From: GYS-P2D sp964414425 | GTDB taxonomy: Bacteria; Bacteroidota; Bacteroidia; Chitinophagales; Saprospiraceae | Direction: 5' to 3' | Length of the DNA: 64,000 nucleotides | Assembly (NCBI GenBank): GCA_964414425.1 | Contig: CAYPWL010000003.1 | Location: forward strand, 104,176-168,175 | In this document: piece by piece, positions 45,731 to 55,170 of the stretch | How positions within the stretch are numbered: the stretch's first letter is position 1 | How the letters are laid out: every line of letters starts with the position of its first letter | Notes under the pieces: model-generated | The model's database searches: none | Seen by the model: the letters and a program-made list of their open reading frames with translations, nothing else | What the model was told of the DNA's origin: nothing | Translations under genes and position numbers: made by a program

Positions 45731-46339
45731 TTAATGTATCGTCGTCCCGTCAGGGCTCATAGACCTGATCAGTTCTGCTTCGTAGGCCAAGTATTCTGCC
45801 CACCGAGCATTAGTAGTTTCCTCTCCGCAGTAATGCTTAGCAAGCTTCAGAAACATCTTGTAGTGTCCTGCTTCTGATACCATAAACCCATGATAGAACT
45901 CTCTGAGCTTAGGGTCCTTAAGATGTAGAGATAACAGTCTGAATCTCTCACAACTGCGTGCCTCGATAAGCGCACAAGTCAGCAGCTTTTCGAGTAATCG
46001 ATCATCATAGGTGCCGCCTTTCTTCTGAAAGTTGAGGAGCTCCTTTACATATAGGTCTTTACGCTGTCTACCTAACTTTAGATTGCGCTTACGTAGCTCT
46101 GCGATCACCAGTCTGAAATGTCCCCACTCTTCAGTAACTACTGGCATCACCTCATCGACAAGCATATCCAGTTCTGGATACATGGATACTAAGCTGATGC
46201 AACTGGTGGCGGCCTTTTGCTCGCAGTAGGCGTGATCTGTGAGGATGTCTTCCAGAGACTGCTCTGTCATATCTACCCATCGAGGATCGGTAGGTAGTTC
46301 TAAGCCTAATGTTGTCTTGGATTTTAGTTGTTTAGACAT
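45731..46339 (-). CDS. miaE: MiaE-like tRNA hydroxylase
   Basis: A 202-residue ferritin-like non-heme di-iron enzyme expected to hydroxylate the isopentenyl side chain of 2-methylthio-N6-isopentenyladenosine at tRNA position 37. Carboxylate/His ligands are visible in two halves: DHAYCEQKA then TEEWGHF (ExxH), and IEARSCERF then SEAGHY (ExxH). The lysine-rich linker GRQRKDLYVKEL is also typical. Length and motifs are complete. Its start overlaps the end of the upstream unknown gene by 16 bases, so they are probably co-transcribed. Confidence 0.88.
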   Translation of the reverse strand: MSKQLKSKTTLGLELPTDPRWVDMTEQSLEDILTDHAYCEQKAATSCISLVSMYPELDMLVDEVMPVVTEEWGHFRLVIAELRKRNLKLGRQRKDLYVKELLNFQKKGGTYDDRLLEKLLTCALIEARSCERFRLLSLHLKDPKLREFYHGFMVSEAGHYKMFLKLAKHYCGEETTNARWAEYLAYEAELIRSMSPDGTTIH

Positions 46340-46878
46340 CCGAGTTGATTTTTAAGGAAATCAACCTCATAGATTGTATAATCCTCAAACCCTGATGTCC
46401 ACTCTATACCAACCTTATCAATCTCCTCTGAGCTGAGTCTTTTGATGCTTGACCTGTCGAGATCATAACTTACGACATAGATGTTGATTTCTGGATCATT
46501 AGTCAATAGAGGTACGCTCTTAGCTCTACTAAGTAGCTCGATCTCACGACCGTAGATCGTTGTAATAACCATCTTAGACTGTGCTTCGATAGAGCCGTAC
46601 ATCTTAGTAGCTTGAGCGCTGTACATATGGATGTTGAGATTCAAGTATTGATTGGACTCAATCTTACTCACTTGAGCATCCACATTCATGAGATTGTGCG
46701 TTTTGAGTTCATTCTTGAGCTCTGGTGGAGAATAGGAAAAGAAGTACTCTGGAGCCAACTCTTTTCTATAAAGCTTTGTCTTGACGTCTATACCATCATA
46801 TAGTGTTGTACAGTTATAAGTCTCCGCTGAAGGGGAAGTATATGATAAAAGAACACTAAAGATGATTTGAATGAGCAT
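46324..46878 (-). CDS. Uncharacterised exported protein
   Basis: A 184-residue protein with a short signal-like N-terminus (about 1-18). No family is recognised. The mature part is mixed, with beta-rich segments (LNLNIHMYSAQATKMYGSI, EINIYVVSYDL) and three cysteines, one (LGC) close to the C-terminus. It lies first in a minus-strand unit with miaE, overlapping by 16 bases, and is divergent from the prolyl oligopeptidase gene. Function unknown. Confidence 0.5.
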   Translation of the reverse strand: MLIQIIFSVLLSYTSPSAETYNCTTLYDGIDVKTKLYRKELAPEYFFSYSPPELKNELKTHNLMNVDAQVSKIESNQYLNLNIHMYSAQATKMYGSIEAQSKMVITTIYGREIELLSRAKSVPLLTNDPEINIYVVSYDLDRSSIKRLSSEEIDKVGIEWTSGFEDYTIYEVDFLKNQLGCLNN

Positions 46879-46934
46879 AGACCTGGTTATATTACTTACG
46901 ACTATAAATATACAAGTATTATAAAATTCTATAT

Positions 46935-49070
46935 ATGTATAAGCATCTTCTCCTCTTTATCGGAGTTATTTTTGTCGTGATCAGTTGTAAAGAGAACCCA
47001 ATGACGGACAATAACGAACAAAGTTTGGACTATCCAGAAGTATTCAGAGATTCAGCAGTAGTGGATGATTATCACGGCACTGAGATTGCCGATCCTTATA
47101 GATGGTTAGAGGATGATAACAGTACAGAAACTAAGGAATGGGTTACCGCACAGAACGAAGTTACACAGGATTATTTAGCGCAGATTCCTTTCAGATCTAA
47201 GGTGAGAGATCGACTCAAAGAGCTATTAGATTATGAGCGATATGGCAGCCCATTTAAAGAAGCGGGTAACTATTACTATTTTAAAAATGACGGGCTACAG
47301 AACCAGAGTGTATTGTATCAACTGAATGATGATGGAGAAGATGATGTCATTATCAACCCTAATGAGTTTTCTGAAGATGGGACATCTTCCTTAGCGGGCT
47401 TATCATTCAGTAAGGATGGTAGATATATCGCTTATCTCGTATCAGAGGGAGGATCAGACTGGAGAACTGCTAAAGTATTGGACTTGAGTACTAAGACGCT
47501 GCTCTCTGATGAGTTGGAGTGGATTAAGTTTTCTGGGATAACGTGGGTAGGAGGTGGGTTCTACTACAGCAGATACCCTGTCTCCAATGAAGGTGATGAA
47601 CTCTCTGGTTTAAATGAATATCACTCACTCTACTATCATAAGCTCGGCGAGGATCAGTCTGCGGATGAACTGATTTATAAAAATCCTGATCACCCTAAAC
47701 GGAATGTTGGCGCAGGAGTTACGGACGATGAGTCTATATTGGTGGTTGTAGAGTCGGAATCTACCAAAGGCAATTCAGTAAAGATTAAAGACCTCAAGTC
47801 AAATGGTTCAATGCAATCTGTTTTCGATGGATTTGATGCGGACTATAATCTGATTGATCGTTATGGTGATCAGCTTTACTTCTTGACAGATGCCAATGCT
47901 CCTAAGAAGCGCTTGATAAGTGTAGATATTAATAACTTATCTAATATCCAAGACGTAATTCCAGAGAGTGCAGATGTGATCCAGAGTTTATCCATCGCTG
48001 GAGGAAAAATATTTGCAGAATATATCCATAATGCCTCAAGTCAGGTTAAGGTCTTTGATCTCGATGGCAATCACCTATCAGATCTCGAACTGCCTGGTAT
48101 TGGCAACGTCAGTGGCATCAGCGGCAAGAAAGAAGAAACAGAAGCCTTCTTCTCCTTTTCATCCTATACATTTCCTACGAGCATCTACTCACTCAATACG
48201 GAAGATCTGAGCTATCAGTTATTCAAAGCTCCAGAGATAGATATGGACCTGTCTAACTATGTGACTGAGCAAATATGGTTTAAGAGTTACGATGGAGCAG
48301 ATGTACCGATGTTTGTCACGCACAAGAAGGGCTTAAAGAAAGATGGCTCTAATCCTACCATGCTCTATGGGTATGGTGGATTTAATATATCTCTATTACC
48401 TGGTTTCAGCACGACCATGCTTCCGATACTCGAGAATGGTGGAATCTATGCCGTAGTGAATCTCCGGGGTGGAGGTGAGTTTGGTTCGGAGTGGCATAAA
48501 TCAGGTACGAAAGAGCGAAAGCAAAATGTCTTTGATGATTTTCAATCGGCTGCTGAGCATCTGATTGATCAGGGATATACGAGCTCAGAGAAGTTAGCAA
48601 TCAGAGGAGGCAGTAATGGCGGACTTCTTGTAGGGGCGTGCATGACACAGCGCCCAGATCTATATGCAGTAGCTTTCCCTGCAGTTGGGGTATTGGATAT
48701 GCTCCGCTATCATGAGTTTACCATAGGATGGGCTTGGGCAGAAGATTATGGACGGAGTGATGATCCAGAGGCTTTTAAGTACCTCATCGAGTATTCTCCA
48801 CTCCATAACCTAACCGAGCAAGAGTATCCAGCGACTATGATTACAACTGCAGATCATGATGATCGAGTAGTACCTGCTCATTCATTTAAGTTCGCATCGG
48901 AGTTGCAGCACAATCATCAAGGGAGTAATCCTGTGGTAATAAGAGTCGAGACGAGTGCTGGTCATGGTGCCGGCAAGCCAACTGACAAAGTGATAGATGA
49001 GATGGCAGATCTACTGTCATTTATGTATTACAATATGGACGAGGAGATGTCATTTAAGGTGAAAGGGTGA
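46935..49070 (+). CDS. Prolyl oligopeptidase lipoprotein (S9A)
   Basis: A 711-residue serine peptidase that cleaves after proline in short peptides. The signal ends in lipobox VISC, so it is a surface or periplasmic lipoprotein. The N-terminal half is a seven-bladed propeller that filters peptide size (LEDDNSTETKEWVTAQN at its start is characteristic). The catalytic domain has GGSNGG with Ser560, the DDRV acid loop (642-645) and His677 in AGHGAG. YGYGGFNISLLPGFS is the oxyanion region. ATG start. It is followed by the VOC gene 10 bases later. Confidence 0.94.
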   Translation: MYKHLLLFIGVIFVVISCKENPMTDNNEQSLDYPEVFRDSAVVDDYHGTEIADPYRWLEDDNSTETKEWVTAQNEVTQDYLAQIPFRSKVRDRLKELLDYERYGSPFKEAGNYYYFKNDGLQNQSVLYQLNDDGEDDVIINPNEFSEDGTSSLAGLSFSKDGRYIAYLVSEGGSDWRTAKVLDLSTKTLLSDELEWIKFSGITWVGGGFYYSRYPVSNEGDELSGLNEYHSLYYHKLGEDQSADELIYKNPDHPKRNVGAGVTDDESILVVVESESTKGNSVKIKDLKSNGSMQSVFDGFDADYNLIDRYGDQLYFLTDANAPKKRLISVDINNLSNIQDVIPESADVIQSLSIAGGKIFAEYIHNASSQVKVFDLDGNHLSDLELPGIGNVSGISGKKEETEAFFSFSSYTFPTSIYSLNTEDLSYQLFKAPEIDMDLSNYVTEQIWFKSYDGADVPMFVTHKKGLKKDGSNPTMLYGYGGFNISLLPGFSTTMLPILENGGIYAVVNLRGGGEFGSEWHKSGTKERKQNVFDDFQSAAEHLIDQGYTSSEKLAIRGGSNGGLLVGACMTQRPDLYAVAFPAVGVLDMLRYHEFTIGWAWAEDYGRSDDPEAFKYLIEYSPLHNLTEQEYPATMITTADHDDRVVPAHSFKFASELQHNHQGSNPVVIRVETSAGHGAGKPTDKVIDEMADLLSFMYYNMDEEMSFKVKG

Positions 49071-49080
49071 TAACTACGTC

Positions 49081-49686
49081 GTGATCAAGAAGATACTCTA
49101 TACATCGGTAGTACTGCTTATAATCCTTGGTGGAGCTTTGGTGTACTATATCCATGGGAGACTAGAGCCAACACCACGGATCAGTTCTTCTCCTACATCG
49201 ATTATTGGTTTTAACCATATCGGTATCTCGGTGAAGAATCTCGATAAGATGGTACAGTTCTATCAAGAGGCGACTGGTTATGAGATCATAGATCGTTATG
49301 GTCTAAGCAATGATATTCGAGCTAATAAACTGTATGGACAAGATAGCCTCGTGCTTAATAAGGTGATCTTAAAAGGGCCTAATATGCTATTAGAGCTCAT
49401 CTCATTTGATCACAAGCAGACAGCGTCTATCGAAAAGATGAAACCAGAGGGGCCAGGCATGACACATACCTGCTATCAGTCGCATCCAGATCGACCCACT
49501 TATGATAGTTTCTCTGAGGCCGGTATAGATATGTTGACACGAGGATCCGAGCCCGTTGAAGGCTTAGGAGTATCTTATGCCTATGGTTATGATCCCGAGG
49601 GGAATATGGTAGAACTCGAAGAGATGTCATGGAAGCTTATCCCATTATTGACAGGAAGCCATTCTTGCCAGAGCTACTCTTCTTGA
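49081..49686 (+). CDS. VOC/glyoxalase-fold protein with membrane anchor and altered C-terminus
   Basis: A 201-residue protein: an N-terminal membrane anchor (about 5-23), then one vicinal-oxygen-chelate domain (about 42-185). The fold shows two beta-alpha-beta-beta-beta units, with metal-ligand positions in FNHIGISV (His), HTCY (His) and NMVELEEM (Glu). The function could be isomerase, lyase or dioxygenase-like. The domain ends at ELEEM, after which the reading frame runs on for ~20 unrelated residues. In another frame a hydrolase C-terminus begins here, indicating that the gene's end has been replaced. GTG start; the peptidase gene lies 10 bases upstream. Confidence 0.72.
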   Translation: MIKKILYTSVVLLIILGGALVYYIHGRLEPTPRISSSPTSIIGFNHIGISVKNLDKMVQFYQEATGYEIIDRYGLSNDIRANKLYGQDSLVLNKVILKGPNMLLELISFDHKQTASIEKMKPEGPGMTHTCYQSHPDRPTYDSFSEAGIDMLTRGSEPVEGLGVSYAYGYDPEGNMVELEEMSWKLIPLLTGSHSCQSYSS

Positions 49687-50042
49687 CTAATAAGAAGCGG
49701 GTGTTCGATAAAGTAGAGGACATCTGGACAGCCGAGCAAATCTCGTGCTACTCATCCTTGTTTTCCGAACCAGGCGCACTGACAGCAGCCTTAAATTGGT
49801 ACAGAGCCATAGATATTGAAGGTAATATCGAAGATGCTCTATTCTATGATACCCTTTATACACCGACCCTCTTCATTTATGGCGACTCTGATCCAGTAGT
49901 GGTGCCAGATCTTATTCCTTCACAACGACCTTGGATCAATACCTCGTACGAGGCTGTGCAGTTAAACTCTGGGCACTCCATGATGCAAGAGCAAGAGGAA
50001 CAAGTTATTTCAGCTATTCTCAAGCATATCTCTGATCGATAG
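49629..50042 (+). pseudogene. C-terminal remnant of an alpha/beta hydrolase (epoxide hydrolase-like)
   Basis: An open frame of 137 codons that overlaps the VOC gene end by 58 bases in another frame. It matches only the last part of an alpha/beta hydrolase: the end of the cap (FSEPGALTAALNWYRA), the acid loop PTLFIYGDSDPVV and the catalytic His in LNSGHSMMQEQEEQV. The N-terminal half, including the oxyanion strand and the G-x-S-x-G nucleophile elbow, is absent, so it cannot be a working hydrolase by itself. The most likely origin is a deletion that joined the VOC gene to a hydrolase gene. Confidence 0.75.
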
Positions 50043-50118
50043 AAGCAGACTATTTCCATTAGAATGAATTCCGCTGATAGTCAAGAATAACTTTTGCTCC
50101 TTATATTACAGTTAGATT

Positions 50119-51393
50119 ATGAAGGCTAAGACTTACCTGAAAGCTATCGGACCGGGGTTGATTTTTGCAAGTAGTTCTATAGGGACATCGCACTTGGTGC
50201 TATCCACCAGAGCGGGAGCGGAACACGGTATGGTATACTTTTGGATTATCCTGCTGGCACTACTCTTTAAATATCCATTTTTTGAATTTGGGCCGCGCTA
50301 TGCGGCAGCAACTGGATATAATCTCCTCAAGGGATATAAAGACCAAGGTGTCTGGGCGATCTATATATTCCTCTTACTGATCGTCATTAGCATGTTTGCA
50401 GTGACGGGGGCCATAGGTGCGGTGAGTGCCGGACTCTTATCCACGTTTTTTGATTTTGGCTTGAGCGATGGCTTGTTAACAGGCGTGATCATTCTGATTA
50501 CCTTGGTTGCCCTTTTGACTGGAGGGTATAAAGGTCTGGATAGGATCATCAAACTGATTTCAGTTACCCTGTTGATCACTGCTATTGTAGCATTTGTTGC
50601 TGTGTTGACTAATGGGCCACAAGTGCCTGCCCCTGATTTTGAGCCACGACCACTACTTGAGGGAGCGGGCTTAACACTGTTTATAGGTTTGATCGGATGG
50701 ATGCCGACAGGTATCGAAGCATCGGTGATGAATAGCATTTGGATCTTGAAGAATAATGAAACCTCGGATATAAAGCCTACTAAACGACAGGTCTTATTTG
50801 ACTTTAATCTGGGGTATTGGTTTACTGTAGTGACGGCAATCATATTTCTGGTGATCGGCGCCTATACGATTTATGGTTCTGGTAATCAATTGGGTGAGGG
50901 CACCACTGAGTTTTCAAAAAACCTATTGCATGCCATTTCGGACAATTTGGGCCCTTGGTCTTTTCCTATTATTGCTGTTGCCGCCTTTGGTACGATCTAT
51001 GGCACTTTGATCACAGTTTTGGATGCGTTCTCACGCTGTGTTACTCAAGGGTTGCGAGCCCTGTACTTTGAAGATATGAGGGATGATGCCGAGCAGACCG
51101 CATTCACTAAGAAGATCTTTCCTATGATACTTGTAGTACAGGGTATCGGAGGATTTGCTCTGTTTTATTTTAGCACGTCCAGTATGATTACCATGTTGGA
51201 ATGGGCTACAATTATATCTTTTCTGATTGCTCCTATATTAGGGGTGCTCAACCTCAGCGTTATGCTCAAGTTGCGCAAAGAAACAGGCTATGAGATCCCG
51301 AGTTACTTGCTATATCTCGCCTATGTAGGATTAGTGGCGATGGTTGGATTTACGATCTATTATCTGACCAATATCTCGAGCACAGGACATTAA
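50119..51393 (+). CDS. Nramp-related transporter lacking the canonical metal-binding motif
   Basis: A 424-residue inner-membrane protein with eleven hydrophobic segments and the LeuT-like fold of Nramp manganese/iron transporters. It begins GPGLIFASSSIGTSHLVLST where Nramp helix 1 has GPG...DPGN, so both metal-coordinating residues (Asp, Asn) are missing. Helix 6 reads WMPTGIEASV, keeping Met-Pro but losing the usual His-Asn. It therefore probably does not transport Mn/Fe in the standard way. Related proteins with IGxSHL are, to my memory, common in Bacteroidota and are annotated only as Nramp family. It stands alone; ATG start. Confidence 0.8.
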   Translation: MKAKTYLKAIGPGLIFASSSIGTSHLVLSTRAGAEHGMVYFWIILLALLFKYPFFEFGPRYAAATGYNLLKGYKDQGVWAIYIFLLLIVISMFAVTGAIGAVSAGLLSTFFDFGLSDGLLTGVIILITLVALLTGGYKGLDRIIKLISVTLLITAIVAFVAVLTNGPQVPAPDFEPRPLLEGAGLTLFIGLIGWMPTGIEASVMNSIWILKNNETSDIKPTKRQVLFDFNLGYWFTVVTAIIFLVIGAYTIYGSGNQLGEGTTEFSKNLLHAISDNLGPWSFPIIAVAAFGTIYGTLITVLDAFSRCVTQGLRALYFEDMRDDAEQTAFTKKIFPMILVVQGIGGFALFYFSTSSMITMLEWATIISFLIAPILGVLNLSVMLKLRKETGYEIPSYLLYLAYVGLVAMVGFTIYYLTNISSTGH

Positions 51394-51477
51394 TTATTTG
51401 GTCAATCATTTAGGACATTTAGCGTAGTACGAATGATTACTTTTACTGTCATACTGCATCTCTAATACCACGTAACT

Positions 51478-52578
51478 ATGCACAAGAAGATCGAGGATAG
51501 ATTCAAATTATACTTTGCTGAAGACAACAGCTATCGAGGAGGTAAGTCGGGAGATCCCACTCAATTTGACAAGATCCATAAGATGTCCTCCAATGAAAAT
51601 CCCTTAGGATGTTCACCGCATGTGCATCAGGCAATAGCGGATCATCATCAATCAGTCAGTCAGTATCCCGATGCAACGGATCTAAACTTGAGGCAGGTGC
51701 TGGCCAAGCACTATGACGGTAAGCTCCAAGTTGATCAGATCATCTGTGGCAATGGAGGATCTGAGATCATTGATTGGCTCATTAAGGGCTTTGTCAATGT
51801 AGGTGATCAGGTGATCATATCCTCACCGTTTTTTGTACCGTATCGCTCGTTTAGTAGATGGGCGGGAGCAACAGCGGTAGATGTTCCACTATTGATAGAT
51901 GATAACTATGCTGTCGATGTTGACGGGATCATCGCTGCGATCGATGATAAGACACGGATCGTGTTTTTGACCAGTCCTAATAACCCTTCAGGGAGTTATA
52001 TCAATAGGGCGCAATTTGAAGCCTTGTTAGAGCGCATCCCAGATGATGTCATCGTGGCTTATGATGAGGTCTATCATCACTTTATAGATCAGGCAGATTA
52101 CCCTCGAGCTTATGAGTATATCGATCGACACCCTAATCTGGTTGGGATCAATAGCTTCTCCAAGGCCTATGGTATCGCTGGCATGAGGATTGGCTATGGA
52201 TACTTCTCTCCACAGGTGGCCTCTTATCTCAGGCTGATTGTTAGGCCATTTATCATTCCTAAGTTGACGCTGGCTGCAGCGATAGCCGCTGTTGAGGATC
52301 AATCATGGGTAGAACAGACGGCAGCACAAAATCTACGTGGTCGTCAATACCTCTATGATCAATTGTCTCAGATGAATATTAAGGTATATGAGTCTCACGG
52401 CAACTTTCTTATGTTTAAAGTGCCAGATCATCTCGCTGTCTTTCAGGCGTTAGCTGATCAAGGCATCTTCATACGACCACTGGATAACTACGATGCTCCA
52501 GGGATGCTCAGAGTGTCTGTAGGCACGCAAGACAACAACGAAGCCTTCGTCCATGCGATCCGAAAGATTATAGAATAG
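51478..52578 (+). CDS. HisC-like PLP-dependent aminotransferase
   Basis: A 366-residue fold-type I aminotransferase of the histidinol-phosphate group, cytoplasmic. Recognised by SSNENPLGCSP, SQYPDATDLNLRQVLA, the PLP-binding TSPNNPSGSY, YDEVYHHF (Asp and Tyr contacting the cofactor) and NSFSKAYGIAGMRIGYG, whose Lys is the Schiff-base lysine; RVSVGT at the end carries the substrate-carboxylate Arg. No histidine-biosynthesis gene is nearby, so it may act on aromatic amino acids instead. ATG start. Confidence 0.85.
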   Translation: MHKKIEDRFKLYFAEDNSYRGGKSGDPTQFDKIHKMSSNENPLGCSPHVHQAIADHHQSVSQYPDATDLNLRQVLAKHYDGKLQVDQIICGNGGSEIIDWLIKGFVNVGDQVIISSPFFVPYRSFSRWAGATAVDVPLLIDDNYAVDVDGIIAAIDDKTRIVFLTSPNNPSGSYINRAQFEALLERIPDDVIVAYDEVYHHFIDQADYPRAYEYIDRHPNLVGINSFSKAYGIAGMRIGYGYFSPQVASYLRLIVRPFIIPKLTLAAAIAAVEDQSWVEQTAAQNLRGRQYLYDQLSQMNIKVYESHGNFLMFKVPDHLAVFQALADQGIFIRPLDNYDAPGMLRVSVGTQDNNEAFVHAIRKIIE

Positions 52579-52630
52579 ATATAGACACTCCGAGACAAAT
52601 AATTTTAGCAGTTTTCTATATTTTTAAAGA

Positions 52631-53788
52631 ATGAAGCACACATCCCTATTTATCGTTGTTACTGTATGGTCATTATTATTAATCGTTGCCTGTGGTAGTG
52701 AGGAAACACCTGGCTCTACTCCTGGTAATATGAATCCACCAGATCCAGACCCGGACCCGGTTGCTGCTGAGCCCAATCCTAATGCAGGTATTGGAGATGT
52801 CAGGGATATTACATCATTTCAGTTAGTAGCAGAGATAGGACCAGGGTGGAATCTGGGTAATTCGTTTGATGTTATCGATAGAGATAAGACAGCGTGGGGT
52901 AACCCGCTACCAACAAGGACAGCCATCGATGTAGCGGCACAGCTGGGATTTCGAACCTTGCGTGTTCCTATTACGTGGAATTTTCATCAGCGTGAGCTCG
53001 CACCATTTGAGATTGAGTCGCAATACCTGGACAATATCGAAGAGGTTGTTAAATATGGCTTTCAGAATGGCATGCACGTCATCATCAATGTTCATCATGA
53101 TAATAATTGGGTAGTACCGAGTGCGGAGTATGCCGAAAATACGAATGCTCGATTAGCAAGTCTATGGACGCAGGTAGGGACGCATTTTATGGCTTACAAT
53201 GATTCATTGATCTTTGAGACGCTCAATGAGCCAAGGATAGAAGGCATCCCAGAAGAGTGGAACGGTGGTACCGAAGATGGACGCAGCTTCGTCAACCAGT
53301 ATAATAAAACCGCAGTGGATGCTATCCGTGCTACGGGAGGTAATAATGCACTACGACATATCATGGTGCCTACATGGGCAGCGAGCACGGTTTCACAGAC
53401 AATGGATGACCTCGAGATCCCTAATGATGATCCTAAGGTCATTGTTTCACTACACAGTTACTTCGACTGGGACTTCGCAGGACTTGCCCAAGATACATGG
53501 GGTACGGATGAAGATCGAGTAGCACTACAAGGCGAGCTACAACGCATCCATCAAAAATGGATCGTAGAAGAAAATCGACCAGTAATCTTAGGTGAGTGGG
53601 GTACAATCGGTGAAAATGAAATCAGCCAACGCTTAGAGTATGCAGAGCTCTACGCTCGTACCGCCGCCGAACTTGGCATGCCGACGATCGTCTGGGATGA
53701 TGGCGGGATGTTCCAACTATTGGATCGTAGATCAGGATTTTGGGTACATAGGAATATAGCGGAGACGATTGTTGCTGCTTCGGAGTAG
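52631..53788 (+). CDS. GH5 endoglucanase-like lipoprotein
   Basis: A 385-residue secreted lipoprotein (lipobox VAC) with a proline/aspartate-rich linker (PPDPDPDPVAAEP) before the catalytic domain. GH5 (beta/alpha)8 signatures: GPGWNLGNSFDV, FRTLRVPITWNFH, HVIINVHHDNNW, ETLNEPR with acid/base Glu200, and ILGEWGTIG with nucleophile Glu322. It should cleave beta-1,4-glucans or related beta-linked polysaccharides at the surface. It lies 70 bases upstream of the alginate lyase gene on the same strand, so both are probably induced together. ATG start. Confidence 0.92.
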   Translation: MKHTSLFIVVTVWSLLLIVACGSEETPGSTPGNMNPPDPDPDPVAAEPNPNAGIGDVRDITSFQLVAEIGPGWNLGNSFDVIDRDKTAWGNPLPTRTAIDVAAQLGFRTLRVPITWNFHQRELAPFEIESQYLDNIEEVVKYGFQNGMHVIINVHHDNNWVVPSAEYAENTNARLASLWTQVGTHFMAYNDSLIFETLNEPRIEGIPEEWNGGTEDGRSFVNQYNKTAVDAIRATGGNNALRHIMVPTWAASTVSQTMDDLEIPNDDPKVIVSLHSYFDWDFAGLAQDTWGTDEDRVALQGELQRIHQKWIVEENRPVILGEWGTIGENEISQRLEYAELYARTAAELGMPTIVWDDGGMFQLLDRRSGFWVHRNIAETIVAASE

Positions 53789-53857
53789 GTATTCCTTTGT
53801 ACTACATTTTTTACCGTTTCTAAATATCTTCGGTCTCGTTACTTTTAAATCTTAAAT

Positions 53858-55003
53858 GTGAGCTCAACATTAAAATCTACTCTCTTAGTATTAATTACTA
53901 TTGCCGCTGTTCTAATCGTACAAAGCTGCAAGGAAACAACTCGAGATTCAAGTGTCACAGAAACAGAGACAGATATATCGGAAGTTATATTGCCAAGTCA
54001 GATAACTCCGTACTTCCATGACTGGAAATTGATTTTGGGAGATGGTACAAATGCTGGGGATGCTACTGAGTTATTCGACGAAAACTACTTTTATACCACT
54101 AAAGAAAGTGGCACAGATTGGGTGGTTTATAAAACACCTAATGGTGGCAATACGCACGGGTCGTCAAGTAATACTCGAACAGAATTAGCTCAATCAAAAA
54201 AGTGGAAAGCAACGACGCCAGCAAAATTGTCTGCTACGCTCAAAGTAATGAATGTATCTGCAACTGGAGATGCACGAGTAGCGGCATCTTATTCTGTTGT
54301 AGTTGGACAAATACATAGTGCAGATGGTCATGAGAATGAACCATTCAAACTATTTTACAAGAAGTTTCCTGGGCATGAAAAAGGCTCTTTATTCTGGAAT
54401 TATGAAATCAATACCCTCGGCGATGATAACTCAGGACGATGGGATTATTCATACCCAATATGGGGATATAGTTTCGCAGATGTTGGAGAGACCAAAGATG
54501 ATTTCCCCCCAGAACCAGCTGATGGCATAGCTCTTGGAGAAGAGTTTAGCTATGTCGTCGAATCCAAAGGTGATGGTATGATGCATGTGAGTTTTTCAAG
54601 AGAAGGATACGAGACCAAAACTTTTGCTAAGAACTTGTTGGTTTCGGAGTATCCAACAAAGGCAGATATACCACAACAGGTGCAAGATTTGTTCTTCCCA
54701 ATCGGCCAAGATGGCGTCGAGGTTCCTACAGCTTATGAAGGTCAAGGTTTATTTTTTAAGCAGGGATGCTATAGTCAGACGAATGGAAAGCCATATGAAA
54801 CCAATCCGGTATGGTGTGCAGGTGCAGAAACCTACGATGGAGATCTGCAAAAACAATATGAAACTGGTAACTATTCTGAAGTTTGGTTTAAAGAGGCATC
54901 AATCATGGTTCATGAAGATGCCTACTCAAATGATCAGTACTTTGCCAACAATGATGATTACCAAAAGCCGAGACCGTTCGATACTCAAGACGAGAAAAAA
55001 TAA
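53858..55003 (+). CDS. Polysaccharide lyase family 7 (alginate lyase) lipoprotein
   Basis: A 381-residue lipoprotein (lipobox QSC) with a beta-jelly-roll lyase domain. The three PL7 regions are present: SNTRTEL (Arg107, Glu109), VVGQIHSADG (Gln151, His153, catalytic) and LFFKQGCYSQTN (Lys301, Tyr305, Gln307). It should cut alginate by beta-elimination. QIH rather than QVH suggests preference for polyG or mixed blocks (rule of thumb, not certain). GTG is the only plausible start. The gene's 3' end abuts the remains of a type I restriction locus, and its base composition looks more AT-rich than that of the neighbours by eye, so it may be recently acquired. Confidence 0.92.
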   Translation: MSSTLKSTLLVLITIAAVLIVQSCKETTRDSSVTETETDISEVILPSQITPYFHDWKLILGDGTNAGDATELFDENYFYTTKESGTDWVVYKTPNGGNTHGSSSNTRTELAQSKKWKATTPAKLSATLKVMNVSATGDARVAASYSVVVGQIHSADGHENEPFKLFYKKFPGHEKGSLFWNYEINTLGDDNSGRWDYSYPIWGYSFADVGETKDDFPPEPADGIALGEEFSYVVESKGDGMMHVSFSREGYETKTFAKNLLVSEYPTKADIPQQVQDLFFPIGQDGVEVPTAYEGQGLFFKQGCYSQTNGKPYETNPVWCAGAETYDGDLQKQYETGNYSEVWFKEASIMVHEDAYSNDQYFANNDDYQKPRPFDTQDEKK

Positions 55004-55051
55004 AAGGTGGTAGTCGAGTATGAGCTTTACATTATAAAGGTCAATAGTCAC

Positions 55052-55144
55052 TAAAGCTTTAGTGCCGTAGATATAGGTATATCCGAGGTTCTCTAATTCT
55101 TCTATTGCATAGAGTTCTATGTCGTTTTCTGTAACTTTTGTCAT
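55052..55144 (-). pseudogene. 5'-end remnant of a type I restriction endonuclease gene (hsdR)
   Basis: From the ATG at 55144 the first ~30 codons read MTKVTENDIELYAIEELENL then GYTYIYG, which I recognise as the N-terminus of HsdR subunits. After about 55052 the frame continues into unrelated, hydrophobic sequence antisense to the alginate lyase end. Only about 3% of the usual ~1000-codon gene remains. The exact breakpoint is approximate. Confidence 0.6.
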
Positions 55145-55170
55145 ATGTGTACAGGATTAAGTATCATTTA

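Noticed and set aside
50361..50843. 160-codon minus-strand frame inside the Nramp-related gene
   Set aside because: Antisense of hydrophobic codons, which often stay open; not a plausible protein.
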